DNA of 64,000 nucleotides from Fontibacillus puldeungensis (GTDB lineage Bacteria; Bacillota; Bacilli; Paenibacillales; Paenibacillaceae): contig NZ_JBHTLM010000001.1 of assembly GCF_042678945.1 (NCBI RefSeq), forward strand, positions 124,001 through 188,000. Direction: 5' to 3'. How positions within the stretch are numbered: position 1 is the stretch's first letter; each line of letters starts with the position of its first letter. Below are positions 50,994 to 58,497 of this stretch, in pieces. A model generated the notes under the pieces. The model did not search any database and was not told the origin of the DNA. It saw only the letters and a list, made by a program, of their open reading frames with translations. The position numbers and the translations under genes were made by a program.

Positions 50994-51170
50994 ATGGAAG
51001 TAGATCGGGAAGAATTGGATACTTCATTCTTGGAAGAAGATGCAGATTTAATCCGACAAGTTGAGCACAGCCGTGAAGATCGTAAACTTGGACGTCTATA
51101 TGGAAAAGAAGCTGGGCTTGAATACTTGCGTAACAAGGTGAAGGATTTCGAGCATGGACAAAATATATAG
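50994..51170 (+). CDS. Probable antitoxin of a decayed toxin-antitoxin pair
   Basis: A 58-residue acidic protein: 'EELDTSFLEEDADLIRQVEHSREDRKLGRLY'. ATG 50994 follows GGTGGTGAAGAG. It overlaps by 17 bp a frame that starts like a RelE/ParE toxin, the usual antitoxin-first arrangement, and the C-terminus is charged and probably unstructured, as in toxin-binding tails. The family itself is not recognised with certainty. A TATAAT lies at 50944-50949. Confidence 0.5.
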   Translation: MEVDREELDTSFLEEDADLIRQVEHSREDRKLGRLYGKEAGLEYLRNKVKDFEHGQNI

Positions 51171-51291
51171 CGTTTACTGGACGCAAACCGCTTTAGATGA
51201 ATTTGAAGTTGATACGGAAGCAGCAAGTGTGTAGGTCTTCGGTATTAAGCACAAGCGTGAAAATGTTTATTGGAAGCGTGGTAAAAAATGA
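51154..51291 (+). pseudogene. RelE/ParE-type toxin remnant
   Basis: ATG 51154 opens 'MDKIYSVYWTQTALDEFE', typical of the first strand and helix of RelE/ParE toxins. A TAG at 51232 interrupts; in the same frame 'VFGIKHKRENVYWKRG' follows, like the last strands of such toxins, and a stop ends it at 51291. The total of 45 codons is half the usual 90-100, so the middle is deleted as well. It is a dead toxin. Confidence 0.6.
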
Positions 51292-51345
51292 ACTAAACAA
51301 CGACATGTATTGAACTCCTCCTTCGTGGTGGAGTGAATTATGATT

Positions 51346-51386
51346 AAATTCCGCTTTTCGTTATATCGAGAAGCGGAATTTTTTTG
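51346..51386. terminator. Intrinsic terminator
   Basis: AAATTCCGCTT-ttcgttatatcgag-AAGCGGAATTT followed by TTTT. Confidence 0.85.
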
Positions 51387-51508
51387 TTATAAATCATCCG
51401 TGACTCTATCAGGCGGAATCCATAAATAAAAATCGATGGGAAAGGTTAAACTTGGTAAAATTGGTAATGTAAACTCAACTTTTATTGAATCCAAAGGAGA
51501 GATGTGCA

Positions 51509-52024
51509 TTGACTAGAGTAATGAAAATCGCACTGTCATTGATCATTTTTCTAGGAATAGGATCGGCCATATTCTTATACTTCTTCCCCTTCGCCAAGGA
51601 AATCGATGTTGATCGTCCTGCCGTATTTTTTTACGAACAAAAGCCCTCTTCCCTCGAGCACATATCCATCCATATATCTGGAACATTATATCGCCCATTT
51701 CTAAGGCAGCATAAATTTGTCGGTTCCATTAGAATTGACGGGTTTGACGTAACGAAAGAATATGATCCGTTTGACACCTATGTTCTTGAAAGAAAGAAAG
51801 GAATAAATTCTGGAAATCTGGTGTATTTGAAGTCTAAAAAACATAGGGACATTTTGATGGCAGGTATGATTTGGTTCGATGACGACTTCAAAGAGATAAG
51901 CATCTGGTGGAATAACAAAAATCTGCACCAATTTATCGTTACTGCAGATTCCTATAAAGAGGCGCTAATTGTGCAGCAAAAGATGAGGGAAGTGTTTGGT
52001 TCGTCTTTTGTGCCGAAGATATAG
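51509..52024 (+). CDS. Membrane-anchored protein of unknown function
   Basis: A 171-residue protein with an N-terminal helix ('ALSLIIFLGIGSAIFLYFFPF') and an extracytoplasmic beta-rich domain ('SIHISGTLYRPFLRQHKFVG', 'GFDVTKEYDPFDTY', 'GMIWFDDDFKEISIWW'). TTG 51509 is chosen because AAAGGAGAG lies 8-9 nt upstream; ATG 51521 is the alternative. It ends 'VQQKMREVFGSSFVPKI', of which a fossil copy is found at 37028-37076. No family recognised. Confidence 0.7.
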   Translation: MTRVMKIALSLIIFLGIGSAIFLYFFPFAKEIDVDRPAVFFYEQKPSSLEHISIHISGTLYRPFLRQHKFVGSIRIDGFDVTKEYDPFDTYVLERKKGINSGNLVYLKSKKHRDILMAGMIWFDDDFKEISIWWNNKNLHQFIVTADSYKEALIVQQKMREVFGSSFVPKI

Positions 52025-52199
52025 CCTAAGTAGCTCCTTTAATCACGAAAGTAGACTACTTACATGTTAGGGGCCTGTGAGTAAATAATAGCCAAGCCAC
52101 CAATTGCGAGTCTTGAACGGTTGGAAGGTATTTCAGAGGTTAAGCGTAGATAGCCAGGTAGTAGGCCTGGAAGTGCATATTATCTGGATCTGTCGAAAC

Positions 52200-52328
52200 T
52201 TAGTTCAGCCTTATGATGTTGTATTTTATGCCAAAATAGAAGAAGAGGCCCAATGTAATAAAGCATCCTGCGATTAATAACACAAGGACAACTATTGACT
52301 TATCGGTAAAGGTCAAATTTTTTTTCAT
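52200..52328 (-). CDS. Small single-helix membrane peptide
   Basis: A 42-residue frame, ATG 52328 with AAGGAGTTAG 8 nt upstream. A polar start ('KKNLTFTDK') is followed by one membrane helix ('SIVVLVLLIAGCFITLGLFF') and a short basic tail. The good SD and clean membrane helix favour a real gene; function unknown. The remainder of the 52.0-52.5 kb interval shows no other coding signal. Confidence 0.45.
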   Translation of the reverse strand: MKKNLTFTDKSIVVLVLLIAGCFITLGLFFYFGIKYNIIRLN

Positions 52329-52545
52329 TATTTCTAACTCCTTAAAAAATGGAATATTTTCCGGCTAGCAACCAATTATAACGTAATATTAATATATACA
52401 CTAATATATGGTTGTTAAGATCACTAATTTACACTTTCTCTAGGTTCACTTTAGCCACTTTGGAAGGGATTGGGTTCTAAGTTGTCGAATATAGGCTCAT
52501 CTATGTTAACGGGAAGCAATGTTGATGTAACTTGGGGGAGCGAAA

Positions 52546-53460
52546 ATGTACAATATAAAAAATAAAAAGGCATCTAAGGTCGAGGCTTTTACGTTTGCAG
52601 AACTGGGAATGCTGGAAAATGACATCGAGGAGATTCTCAGAAATAGTATTGACATCCTTTGCGATGATGAGGAGTCGATGCTTATCGTTGGACGTCAGGT
52701 CAAGAATGAAAGTCTTGGAAGAAGCGATCTAACAGCCGTTGATAATAACGGAAGTATTGTATTGATCGAAATCAAGCGGGATCGAAAAGATATCCAAAAT
52801 CGCAAAGAGGCATTTGAATTTCAAGCTATCCGATATGCGGCAAGTTATGCAACAATCGCAGATGTTGACGACCTTGTGAAGAAGGTCTATGCCCCTTACA
52901 TAGAAAAATACCGGAATGAATTTGAGCTTGGTGAGCTGACCTCATATGAGCTTGGACTTAGAAAGTTAAATGAGTTTTTGAAAGCCAATGGGGCTGAGAA
53001 TCGTTTTAATCAAAAACAAAAGATTATCCTTGTAGCTTCAGAATATGATGATCAGACATTATCCGCCGTGGCTTGGCTAAATAGCAATAATGTTGACATA
53101 AGCTGTGTAAAACGTACGCCTTATAAAATAAATGACGGACTATTCTTAAATCCTGAAAAGTTGCTGCCGCTAACCAACTATGAAGATTACTACGTTAATT
53201 TGATGGAGAAAACTGCTCCTGGAATAAAACAGCACAAGGACATAAAAAGACGGACATTGCCTAAAATTGATGAAATGCTTCAATGGGGTGTTGTTAAAGA
53301 GGGGGATATTATTGCAGCAAAAGGTAGAGAAGATGAGGGGATCTTACAAGGTAACGGAAATGTACTCGTAAATGGAAAAGAGAAATCTTTGCTTGCTTGG
53401 CTTAAAGAGGTATTTGGCTGGTCCAATATAGCAACGTACGATTTTTCAGTGTTAAAATAA
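52546..53460 (+). CDS. PD-(D/E)XK nuclease-like protein with RAMA-like C-terminus
   Basis: A 304-residue protein. Residues about 45-100 carry a PD-(D/E)XK-type core: 'GRSDLTAVDNNGSIVLIEIKRD' (D...E-x-K). Residues about 240-300 ('LPKIDEMLQWGVVKEGD', 'EGILQGNGNVLVNGKEKSLLAWLKEVFGW') resemble the RAMA domain proposed to recognise modified DNA. This combination suggests a restriction or DNA-defence enzyme, but no partner methylase is nearby. The TAA stop is followed by 24 further codons in the same frame before TGA (53533). Confidence 0.65.
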   Translation: MYNIKNKKASKVEAFTFAELGMLENDIEEILRNSIDILCDDEESMLIVGRQVKNESLGRSDLTAVDNNGSIVLIEIKRDRKDIQNRKEAFEFQAIRYAASYATIADVDDLVKKVYAPYIEKYRNEFELGELTSYELGLRKLNEFLKANGAENRFNQKQKIILVASEYDDQTLSAVAWLNSNNVDISCVKRTPYKINDGLFLNPEKLLPLTNYEDYYVNLMEKTAPGIKQHKDIKRRTLPKIDEMLQWGVVKEGDIIAAKGREDEGILQGNGNVLVNGKEKSLLAWLKEVFGWSNIATYDFSVLK

Positions 53461-53547
53461 AATGGAAAAACTCTTTCTCAAATTCGAGAGGACTATATGA
53501 ATCAGCAAGTTGCTGAAATGGCAGAAGAATTGTGAGGTATGGTAAAT

Positions 53548-54072
53548 ATGGATCAACTTTTGTTGATTAAGCCAAAATTAGCACTTGAAGCGGAAATAGA
53601 AGAATATAAGAGAGAGCATTTTGAAAAAGGTGAATATGAATTGCATGGTAGTGCTCTTCTGGATAAGCTTTCATTTGAGAAATGGCTTGAACTGGTAGAG
53701 AATAATTCCTATGAAAATACAGTTCATCCAGATTGGGTGGTATCCTCCACATTCCTTGTTATACGAAAAAGTGACAATAGAATTGTGGGAATGCTGGATA
53801 TTCGGCATTCTTTGAACGAATTCCTCAAAAATTACGGTGGACATATAGGCTACGGTGTGCGACCAACGGAAAGGCGCAAAGGTTACGCCACACAAATGCT
53901 TAAGCAAGGATTGGAGTTTTGCAAAACAATAGGATTGGAAAAAGTGATGCTCGCTTGCTATAAAGACAATTTAGCTTCGAGCAGAACTATTATCAAATGT
54001 GGCGGTACATTAGAAAGAGAATTTGCCCATTCAGATGGTAAAACGGTGCAAGTGTTTTGGATTATGTTATAG
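53548..54072 (+). CDS. GNAT-family N-acetyltransferase
   Basis: A 174-residue acetyltransferase using acetyl-CoA. 'VVSSTFLVIRKSDNRIVGMLDIRHSL', 'GHIGYGVRPTERRKGYATQMLKQGLEF' (motif A, R/Q-x-x-G-x-G/A) and 'KVMLACYKDNLASSRTIIKCGG' are standard GNAT motifs. Substrate unknown. Start is ATG 53548, 10 nt from TGAGGT, in preference to ATG 53539, which abuts the SD. Confidence 0.9.
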   Translation: MDQLLLIKPKLALEAEIEEYKREHFEKGEYELHGSALLDKLSFEKWLELVENNSYENTVHPDWVVSSTFLVIRKSDNRIVGMLDIRHSLNEFLKNYGGHIGYGVRPTERRKGYATQMLKQGLEFCKTIGLEKVMLACYKDNLASSRTIIKCGGTLEREFAHSDGKTVQVFWIML

Positions 54073-54100
54073 ATTAAAAATACAATTTCGAGGTGAGAAG

Positions 54101-54769
54101 ATGAGCTTTTCTATAGAGGATTGGATAGATGAACTTGTTTCGAAGATAAAAGATGAATTTGGCGATAGAGTAGCTTTTATCGGTTTGCAAGGGAGCTACC
54201 AACGGAAAGAAGCCAGTGACAGCAGTGATATAGATATTGTTATGATCCTGGACGAGCTGGCAATGAGTGATTTGAAAAAGTATCGAGCTATCATCTCCCA
54301 AATGCCTTATAAGGAAAAAGCTTGCGGATTTATTTCTGGGAGAAATGAAATTTTATGCTGGGAAAAATCTGATTTATTTCAATTCTATCATGATACCCAG
54401 CCCATCTACGGCAGTTTAGACGATTTGCTGTCGCTGATCGACAAAGCGGATATTAAGCGCGCTATAAAAATAGGTGCGTGCAACCTGTACCATGCGTGCT
54501 GCCACAACTTCATTTATGATAACAGCTCGGAAATGTTAGCGGCACTCTACAAGTCGGCCTTTTTTATTTTGCAGGCCAAGTATTTTGATGAAACGAACCA
54601 ATACCTTAGCAGTAAGGCAGAAATGATGACACATGTAGAGGGCATAGATAAAGAGATTTTGAAGATTTGCATGGATAGAAACAGGCTAACTGTAATGGAT
54701 GAAGCGGACTTGGGCCCATATTATGAAAAAATGTTCTCTTGGAGCAGTGATCTTATTCAAGTCTATTGA
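54101..54769 (+). CDS. Nucleotidyltransferase-domain protein
   Basis: A 222-residue protein with a Pol-beta-type nucleotidyltransferase head: 'FIGLQGSYQRKEASDSSDIDIVMIL' (the GS...D-x-D motif) at residues 25-50, followed by a helical C-terminal domain ('ACNLYHACCHNFIYDNSSEMLAALYKSAFF') as in aminoglycoside adenylyltransferase or MNT/HEPN-like proteins. SD GAGGTGAG precedes ATG 54101, 29 bp after the GNAT gene, so the two are probably co-transcribed. Target (antibiotic, protein or RNA) unknown. Confidence 0.85.
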   Translation: MSFSIEDWIDELVSKIKDEFGDRVAFIGLQGSYQRKEASDSSDIDIVMILDELAMSDLKKYRAIISQMPYKEKACGFISGRNEILCWEKSDLFQFYHDTQPIYGSLDDLLSLIDKADIKRAIKIGACNLYHACCHNFIYDNSSEMLAALYKSAFFILQAKYFDETNQYLSSKAEMMTHVEGIDKEILKICMDRNRLTVMDEADLGPYYEKMFSWSSDLIQVY

Positions 54770-54880
54770 TGAGGGGAGTTTGAAGAGGAAAGGCGTACTA
54801 TGATCTTCAAAGAGGATAGCTGGCTATACGAAAGCCCAGGCTGTCATGTTGTTATGTGGCAGCCTGAACTATAAATTATT

Positions 54881-55774
54881 TTAATTGCCTGATGTTATTG
54901 TAAGAGAAGGAGCCTGATTTCTACTGTCAGAGGGCGCTGATTTCTGTCTCTGTGCGTCTCTATCCTTAATCTCTTGTTCAATTCTTTCAATGGTTTTCAG
55001 CGTATACTGATATTCCGCATTATAGCTGACTGCAAGCAAAGCCTTGTCGTATCTTGAGAAAGTCATCGAGGCAACCTCACCATTTTCGCCCTTGATATTG
55101 AATGTGATATCAGGGTCGTTATTGCTGTAGCCCTGGCAGTTGTATGCAACCGATGCGACAGCGCCGTGAACGACATTGAGCTTCTCGGCAGTTTTCTTTG
55201 CCAGAGCCGCATATTCCTGCGGGTTCTTGGCAAGTGCTGCATCATAAGCTACGGAAACATTTTTGTCCAGCGTTCTGCTGCGGGTCACAGAGAACAGATC
55301 ACCTGTTACGGAATCGACCTCAAAGCTGTAACTGCGCTTACCGTTTATCAGAACATCGGCGTACCATGTCGAACGGGGAATACTGTCGGTTGCTGACTGA
55401 TAACCCATTTCCACCACCTGCCCCTTCAGGCTTAGGCCATATACGCTCCACAGGGCCTGTGCTCCAATCTCGGCAGCATCTTTCTTTGCCATGTCCTTGC
55501 TAGTCGGTGTTTGATTGCGATAATACTCAAGGTCAATGTTCCTTACCGTATAATTGGCTTTTTTGTAGCCTTCCGGCAGGCTGTTCTTCGCTGTATTGGA
55601 TGATTGATTCACGTAACTTACGTAGCTTGTGGGAACCGTATTCGTCTTGTTATATTCCGCCGCTGTGGATACCTGTGTAAATCCCTGAAACATCATTGTG
55701 CTGGTCCCGATGATCAGCGTGGCTGCTAAAACAGACTTTTTAACATGTTTACCTTCCGATCTGTTTGTTTTCAT
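54881..55774 (-). CDS. Secreted PepSY-like protein
   Basis: A 297-residue exported protein: signal 'KKSVLAATLIIGTSTMMFQGF' (cut near STAA), a repeat-like pair of domains each about 90 residues, the first with 'GKRSYSFEVDSVTGDLFSVTR', a YPEB/PepSY-type strand pattern. SD AAAGGAGAG precedes ATG 55774. It is the last gene of a minus-strand operon with a two-component system, and may be a regulated envelope protein or a modulator of the kinase. Confidence 0.7.
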   Translation of the reverse strand: MKTNRSEGKHVKKSVLAATLIIGTSTMMFQGFTQVSTAAEYNKTNTVPTSYVSYVNQSSNTAKNSLPEGYKKANYTVRNIDLEYYRNQTPTSKDMAKKDAAEIGAQALWSVYGLSLKGQVVEMGYQSATDSIPRSTWYADVLINGKRSYSFEVDSVTGDLFSVTRSRTLDKNVSVAYDAALAKNPQEYAALAKKTAEKLNVVHGAVASVAYNCQGYSNNDPDITFNIKGENGEVASMTFSRYDKALLAVSYNAEYQYTLKTIERIEQEIKDRDAQRQKSAPSDSRNQAPSLTITSGN

Positions 55775-55865
55775 CTGAATCTCTCCTTTATTGTTTTATA
55801 GTTTATTTGTGATCACAGGATCTAGTATATGGGCCCTGAATTATAGAATCGTAACCAAGTTATTA

Positions 55866-57260
55866 TTAAGTTGTAAAAGTTATTTTTGCCGTTGTCCCTT
55901 CGCCGGGACGGCTGCTAAAGCTCAGCTCCGCCTCGTGGCTCGAAGCTATCTGCTTGCAAAGAGCAAGTCCCAATCCGGCACCGCCGTCGCTCCGGTTCCG
56001 CGATTTTTCTCCCCGGTAGAAGGGTTCCGTGATTTGCGAAAGTATATCGGGAGTCATACCTTTCCCGTTGTCCCGGACACTGATCGTTTTCCTTTCGGCT
56101 TCCATGGCCGCACTTACCATAATATGTCCACCCTTACCGCACGCCTTTATCGCGTTGTCAATCAGATTGATTAACATGCTTTCCATCAGGCAGGAGTCTC
56201 CACGGATGGTCTCTATTTCACTGCTGAATTCGATTTGAATATCGTTTCCCGCAAGCTTGCCGTTCAGCGTTTGACGGACCGTCTCAAAGAGGCTGTATAC
56301 CTTCAATTCTTCACAGTTTATCTGATTGTTCTGCAAATCTGCCAGTTTCAGCAATTGAAACGCTACCGTCTGCAGTCGGCGGCTTTCGGACATAATATAA
56401 TTCAGTGCCGAAAGTCTGTCGTCCTCAGACAAAACGGCTTTTTGCATGTATTCTGCATATCCGTAGATTGCTGTCAGCGGCGTGCGGAGCTCGTGAGCGA
56501 AATTATCGACGAACTGCTGCTTTTTATCTGCGGCGTCCTTCAGCTCCGTCATCTGGCGCTGGATTTCCTCCGCCATGTGATTGAAACTCTGCGACATTTT
56601 TGCAAGCTCGTCATGTCCGGATACCGGAAGTCTTGTTTGATACGCTCCATCCGCGATATCCTTGGAGGTCTGGGATATCTGCTTAAGAGGCCTGAATATC
56701 CGGTTCAGCACGAGAAGAAGGCCGAAAGCGAACAGAATGGAGAGAACAAATCCCGCGAAGAATAATATGTTTTTCAAGCGGCTCCATGAGTTTATGGCTT
56801 CCGTCGTATCGTAAGAATAAACCAGTGTGTAGGAAGCATATGGGGCAGGAAATTTTCCTGAGACGATAACATAAGTTTTATCTTCAACTTTCCGTATCGT
56901 TGCCAGGCGATTACCGTTGCCTGGCGGCTCCAGGGAATTGTTCCGAAGCACAGTCGCGTCTTTACTGGAATAGACAAGTTGATTATTTTTGTAAAATGCG
57001 AGTCCCGCCTTGTTATCCCCGGACAGGTAGCTGTAAGGCTGAAGCAGTGAATTTAAAGAACCGTCTATGTCGGTTCCACGACCTTGCACGGCTTGGAGAT
57101 CCTTTATCAGGGCGGACGCTATAAAATAGTGTTCGCTAAGACTCCTATCCTCCGCACGATTCACCGTATCCCTGAACATTGCGACAGAAACAATGAAGAT
57201 TCCGAGGTTAAAGAAGAAGAGAAAAAGAGCTAGAGTTGTTAAAAAAGTCCGCTGCTTCAT
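55866..57260 (-). CDS. Sensor histidine kinase
   Basis: A 464-residue membrane kinase: helix 1 (about 7-28), a sensor domain of about 130 residues outside, helix 2 (about 163-185), HAMP ('NRIFRPLKQISQTSKDIADGAYQTRLP'), H256 in 'DNFAHELRTPLTAIYGYAEYM', N-box 'LINLIDNAIKACGKGG', 'VRDNGKGMTPDI', 'GGAGLGLALCKQIA'. Its start overlaps the regulator stop by 4 bp, indicating translational coupling. Confidence 0.94.
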   Translation of the reverse strand: MKQRTFLTTLALFLFFFNLGIFIVSVAMFRDTVNRAEDRSLSEHYFIASALIKDLQAVQGRGTDIDGSLNSLLQPYSYLSGDNKAGLAFYKNNQLVYSSKDATVLRNNSLEPPGNGNRLATIRKVEDKTYVIVSGKFPAPYASYTLVYSYDTTEAINSWSRLKNILFFAGFVLSILFAFGLLLVLNRIFRPLKQISQTSKDIADGAYQTRLPVSGHDELAKMSQSFNHMAEEIQRQMTELKDAADKKQQFVDNFAHELRTPLTAIYGYAEYMQKAVLSEDDRLSALNYIMSESRRLQTVAFQLLKLADLQNNQINCEELKVYSLFETVRQTLNGKLAGNDIQIEFSSEIETIRGDSCLMESMLINLIDNAIKACGKGGHIMVSAAMEAERKTISVRDNGKGMTPDILSQITEPFYRGEKSRNRSDGGAGLGLALCKQIASSHEAELSFSSRPGEGTTAKITFTT

Positions 57261-57910
57261 CGGCCTGCCTCCAGACGGTAACCCAGCTTGTACACGGTTT
57301 TTATCCGATCTTCCCAGCCCAGCTTTTTCCGCAGCTTTTGGATATGTACGTCCACGGTCCTAGTGTCTCCTTCAAAATCGTAACCCCAAACCAACTCCAG
57401 CAGTTTTTCTCTTGAGAGCGCAATATTGCGGTTGTTCACAAGAACCTCCAGCAATTCATATTCCTTTGGGGTACATTCTACCAGCTGCCCGTTATGGAAT
57501 ACCTGATGGCTACTAAAATCAATTTTTACGTTTCCTGCTTCAAAACAACTTGCTGTTTTCTGCGTCCGCCTTAAGACTGCTTCCACACGAGCCAGCAATT
57601 CCAGCATTTCAAAAGGTTTTGTCAGGTAATCATCCGCTCCCATTGAAAAGCCCTTGATGCGTTCAGGTAAACTATTTCGTGCTGTCAGGAAGATCGTGGG
57701 CGTTCCATTCGCTTTTTTGAAAACCTCAAACCCGTCAAGTTCGGGAAGCATGATATCTAAAATCATCAGGTCGTAGGTATGGCATTGCATTTCGGAAACC
57801 GCAGTTTTCCCATCAAAAACCGAGGTGCAGCGATGCCCCACAAGCTGCAAATTTCTTTTAACCAGCTCATTGATTGATATTTCATCCTCAACAATCAAGA
57901 TAGATGCCAA
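57257..57910 (-). CDS. OmpR-family response regulator
   Basis: A 217-residue response regulator: 'ILIVEDE' pocket, D52 in 'LMILDIMLPELDGFEVF', 'FLTARN', 'YLTKPFEML', and C-terminal winged helix with 'TPKEYELLEVLVNNRNIALSREKLLELVWG' and 'TVDVHIQKLRKKL'. It leads the three-gene operon regulator-kinase-secreted protein. The receiver start resembles the fossil at 4454-4537. Confidence 0.94.
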   Translation of the reverse strand: MASILIVEDEISINELVKRNLQLVGHRCTSVFDGKTAVSEMQCHTYDLMILDIMLPELDGFEVFKKANGTPTIFLTARNSLPERIKGFSMGADDYLTKPFEMLELLARVEAVLRRTQKTASCFEAGNVKIDFSSHQVFHNGQLVECTPKEYELLEVLVNNRNIALSREKLLELVWGYDFEGDTRTVDVHIQKLRKKLGWEDRIKTVYKLGYRLEAGR

Positions 57911-57966
57911 TTGATCACCTCCTCATTTCTAACAATATTATCAATGCTTTGTTATGAAGTTGTATC

Positions 57967-58353
57967 CTAGATTCTCAAAAACTCATAACGAGGATAGCGT
58001 TTCGATTCCCAAGCTGAAATAGATTTCCTAACGGCATCCATCGCTTCATTCGTCATCAAAGCAAAGTAACTAACCATAGTACCGTGTGGCAGTAGAGCTC
58101 GTACTTCTCATTATAGTGCTCAAAGGTGCGAAGGCGGTCATAGATGCTGTCCAATTCTTGGCGGAGTTCTGCATTGACACCTCCACATTCCCGATGCTAT
58201 ATTATCCTTAATATTCACTATTAAAAAATACTTTTCAGTATCTTGAAAGGGACTCACTCGAACTCTCTGCAAACCCCACACCACCTTCCGAAAGGGGGAA
58301 TCGATAATACCTTCGAGCGTTTGATCCACGATCGTCCGAGCAATCTCTTCTAT
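57967..58353 (-). pseudogene. Decayed gene of unrecognised family
   Basis: Three consecutive pieces in different frames look like parts of one protein: 'EEIARTIVDQTLEGIIDSPF' and 'RVSPFQDTEKYFLIVNIKDN', then 'NAELRQELDSIYDRLRTFEH', then 'ALMTNEAMDAVRKSISAWES' up to a stop at 57967. At least two frameshifts are needed to join them and there is no credible start. The family is not recognised. The rest of the gap up to 58497 shows only the SD of the next gene. Confidence 0.45.
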
Positions 58354-58497
58354 TTAACCCAAGACAATCACCACTCAACACACTCCAACACCTTTGCATT
58401 TCACCCATTTTCTCACAGAGTTACTCCTTCAAATCATACCTCAAAGCCCATACTCACTTTCCATATCATTTCATTTCACTCAATCAGGAGGTCCTTG

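Noticed and set aside
54838..54866. Terminator AGGCTG...CAGCCT after the nucleotidyltransferase gene
   Set aside because: The stem is imperfect and lacks a clear T-tract on the plus strand; not strong enough to list as a feature.
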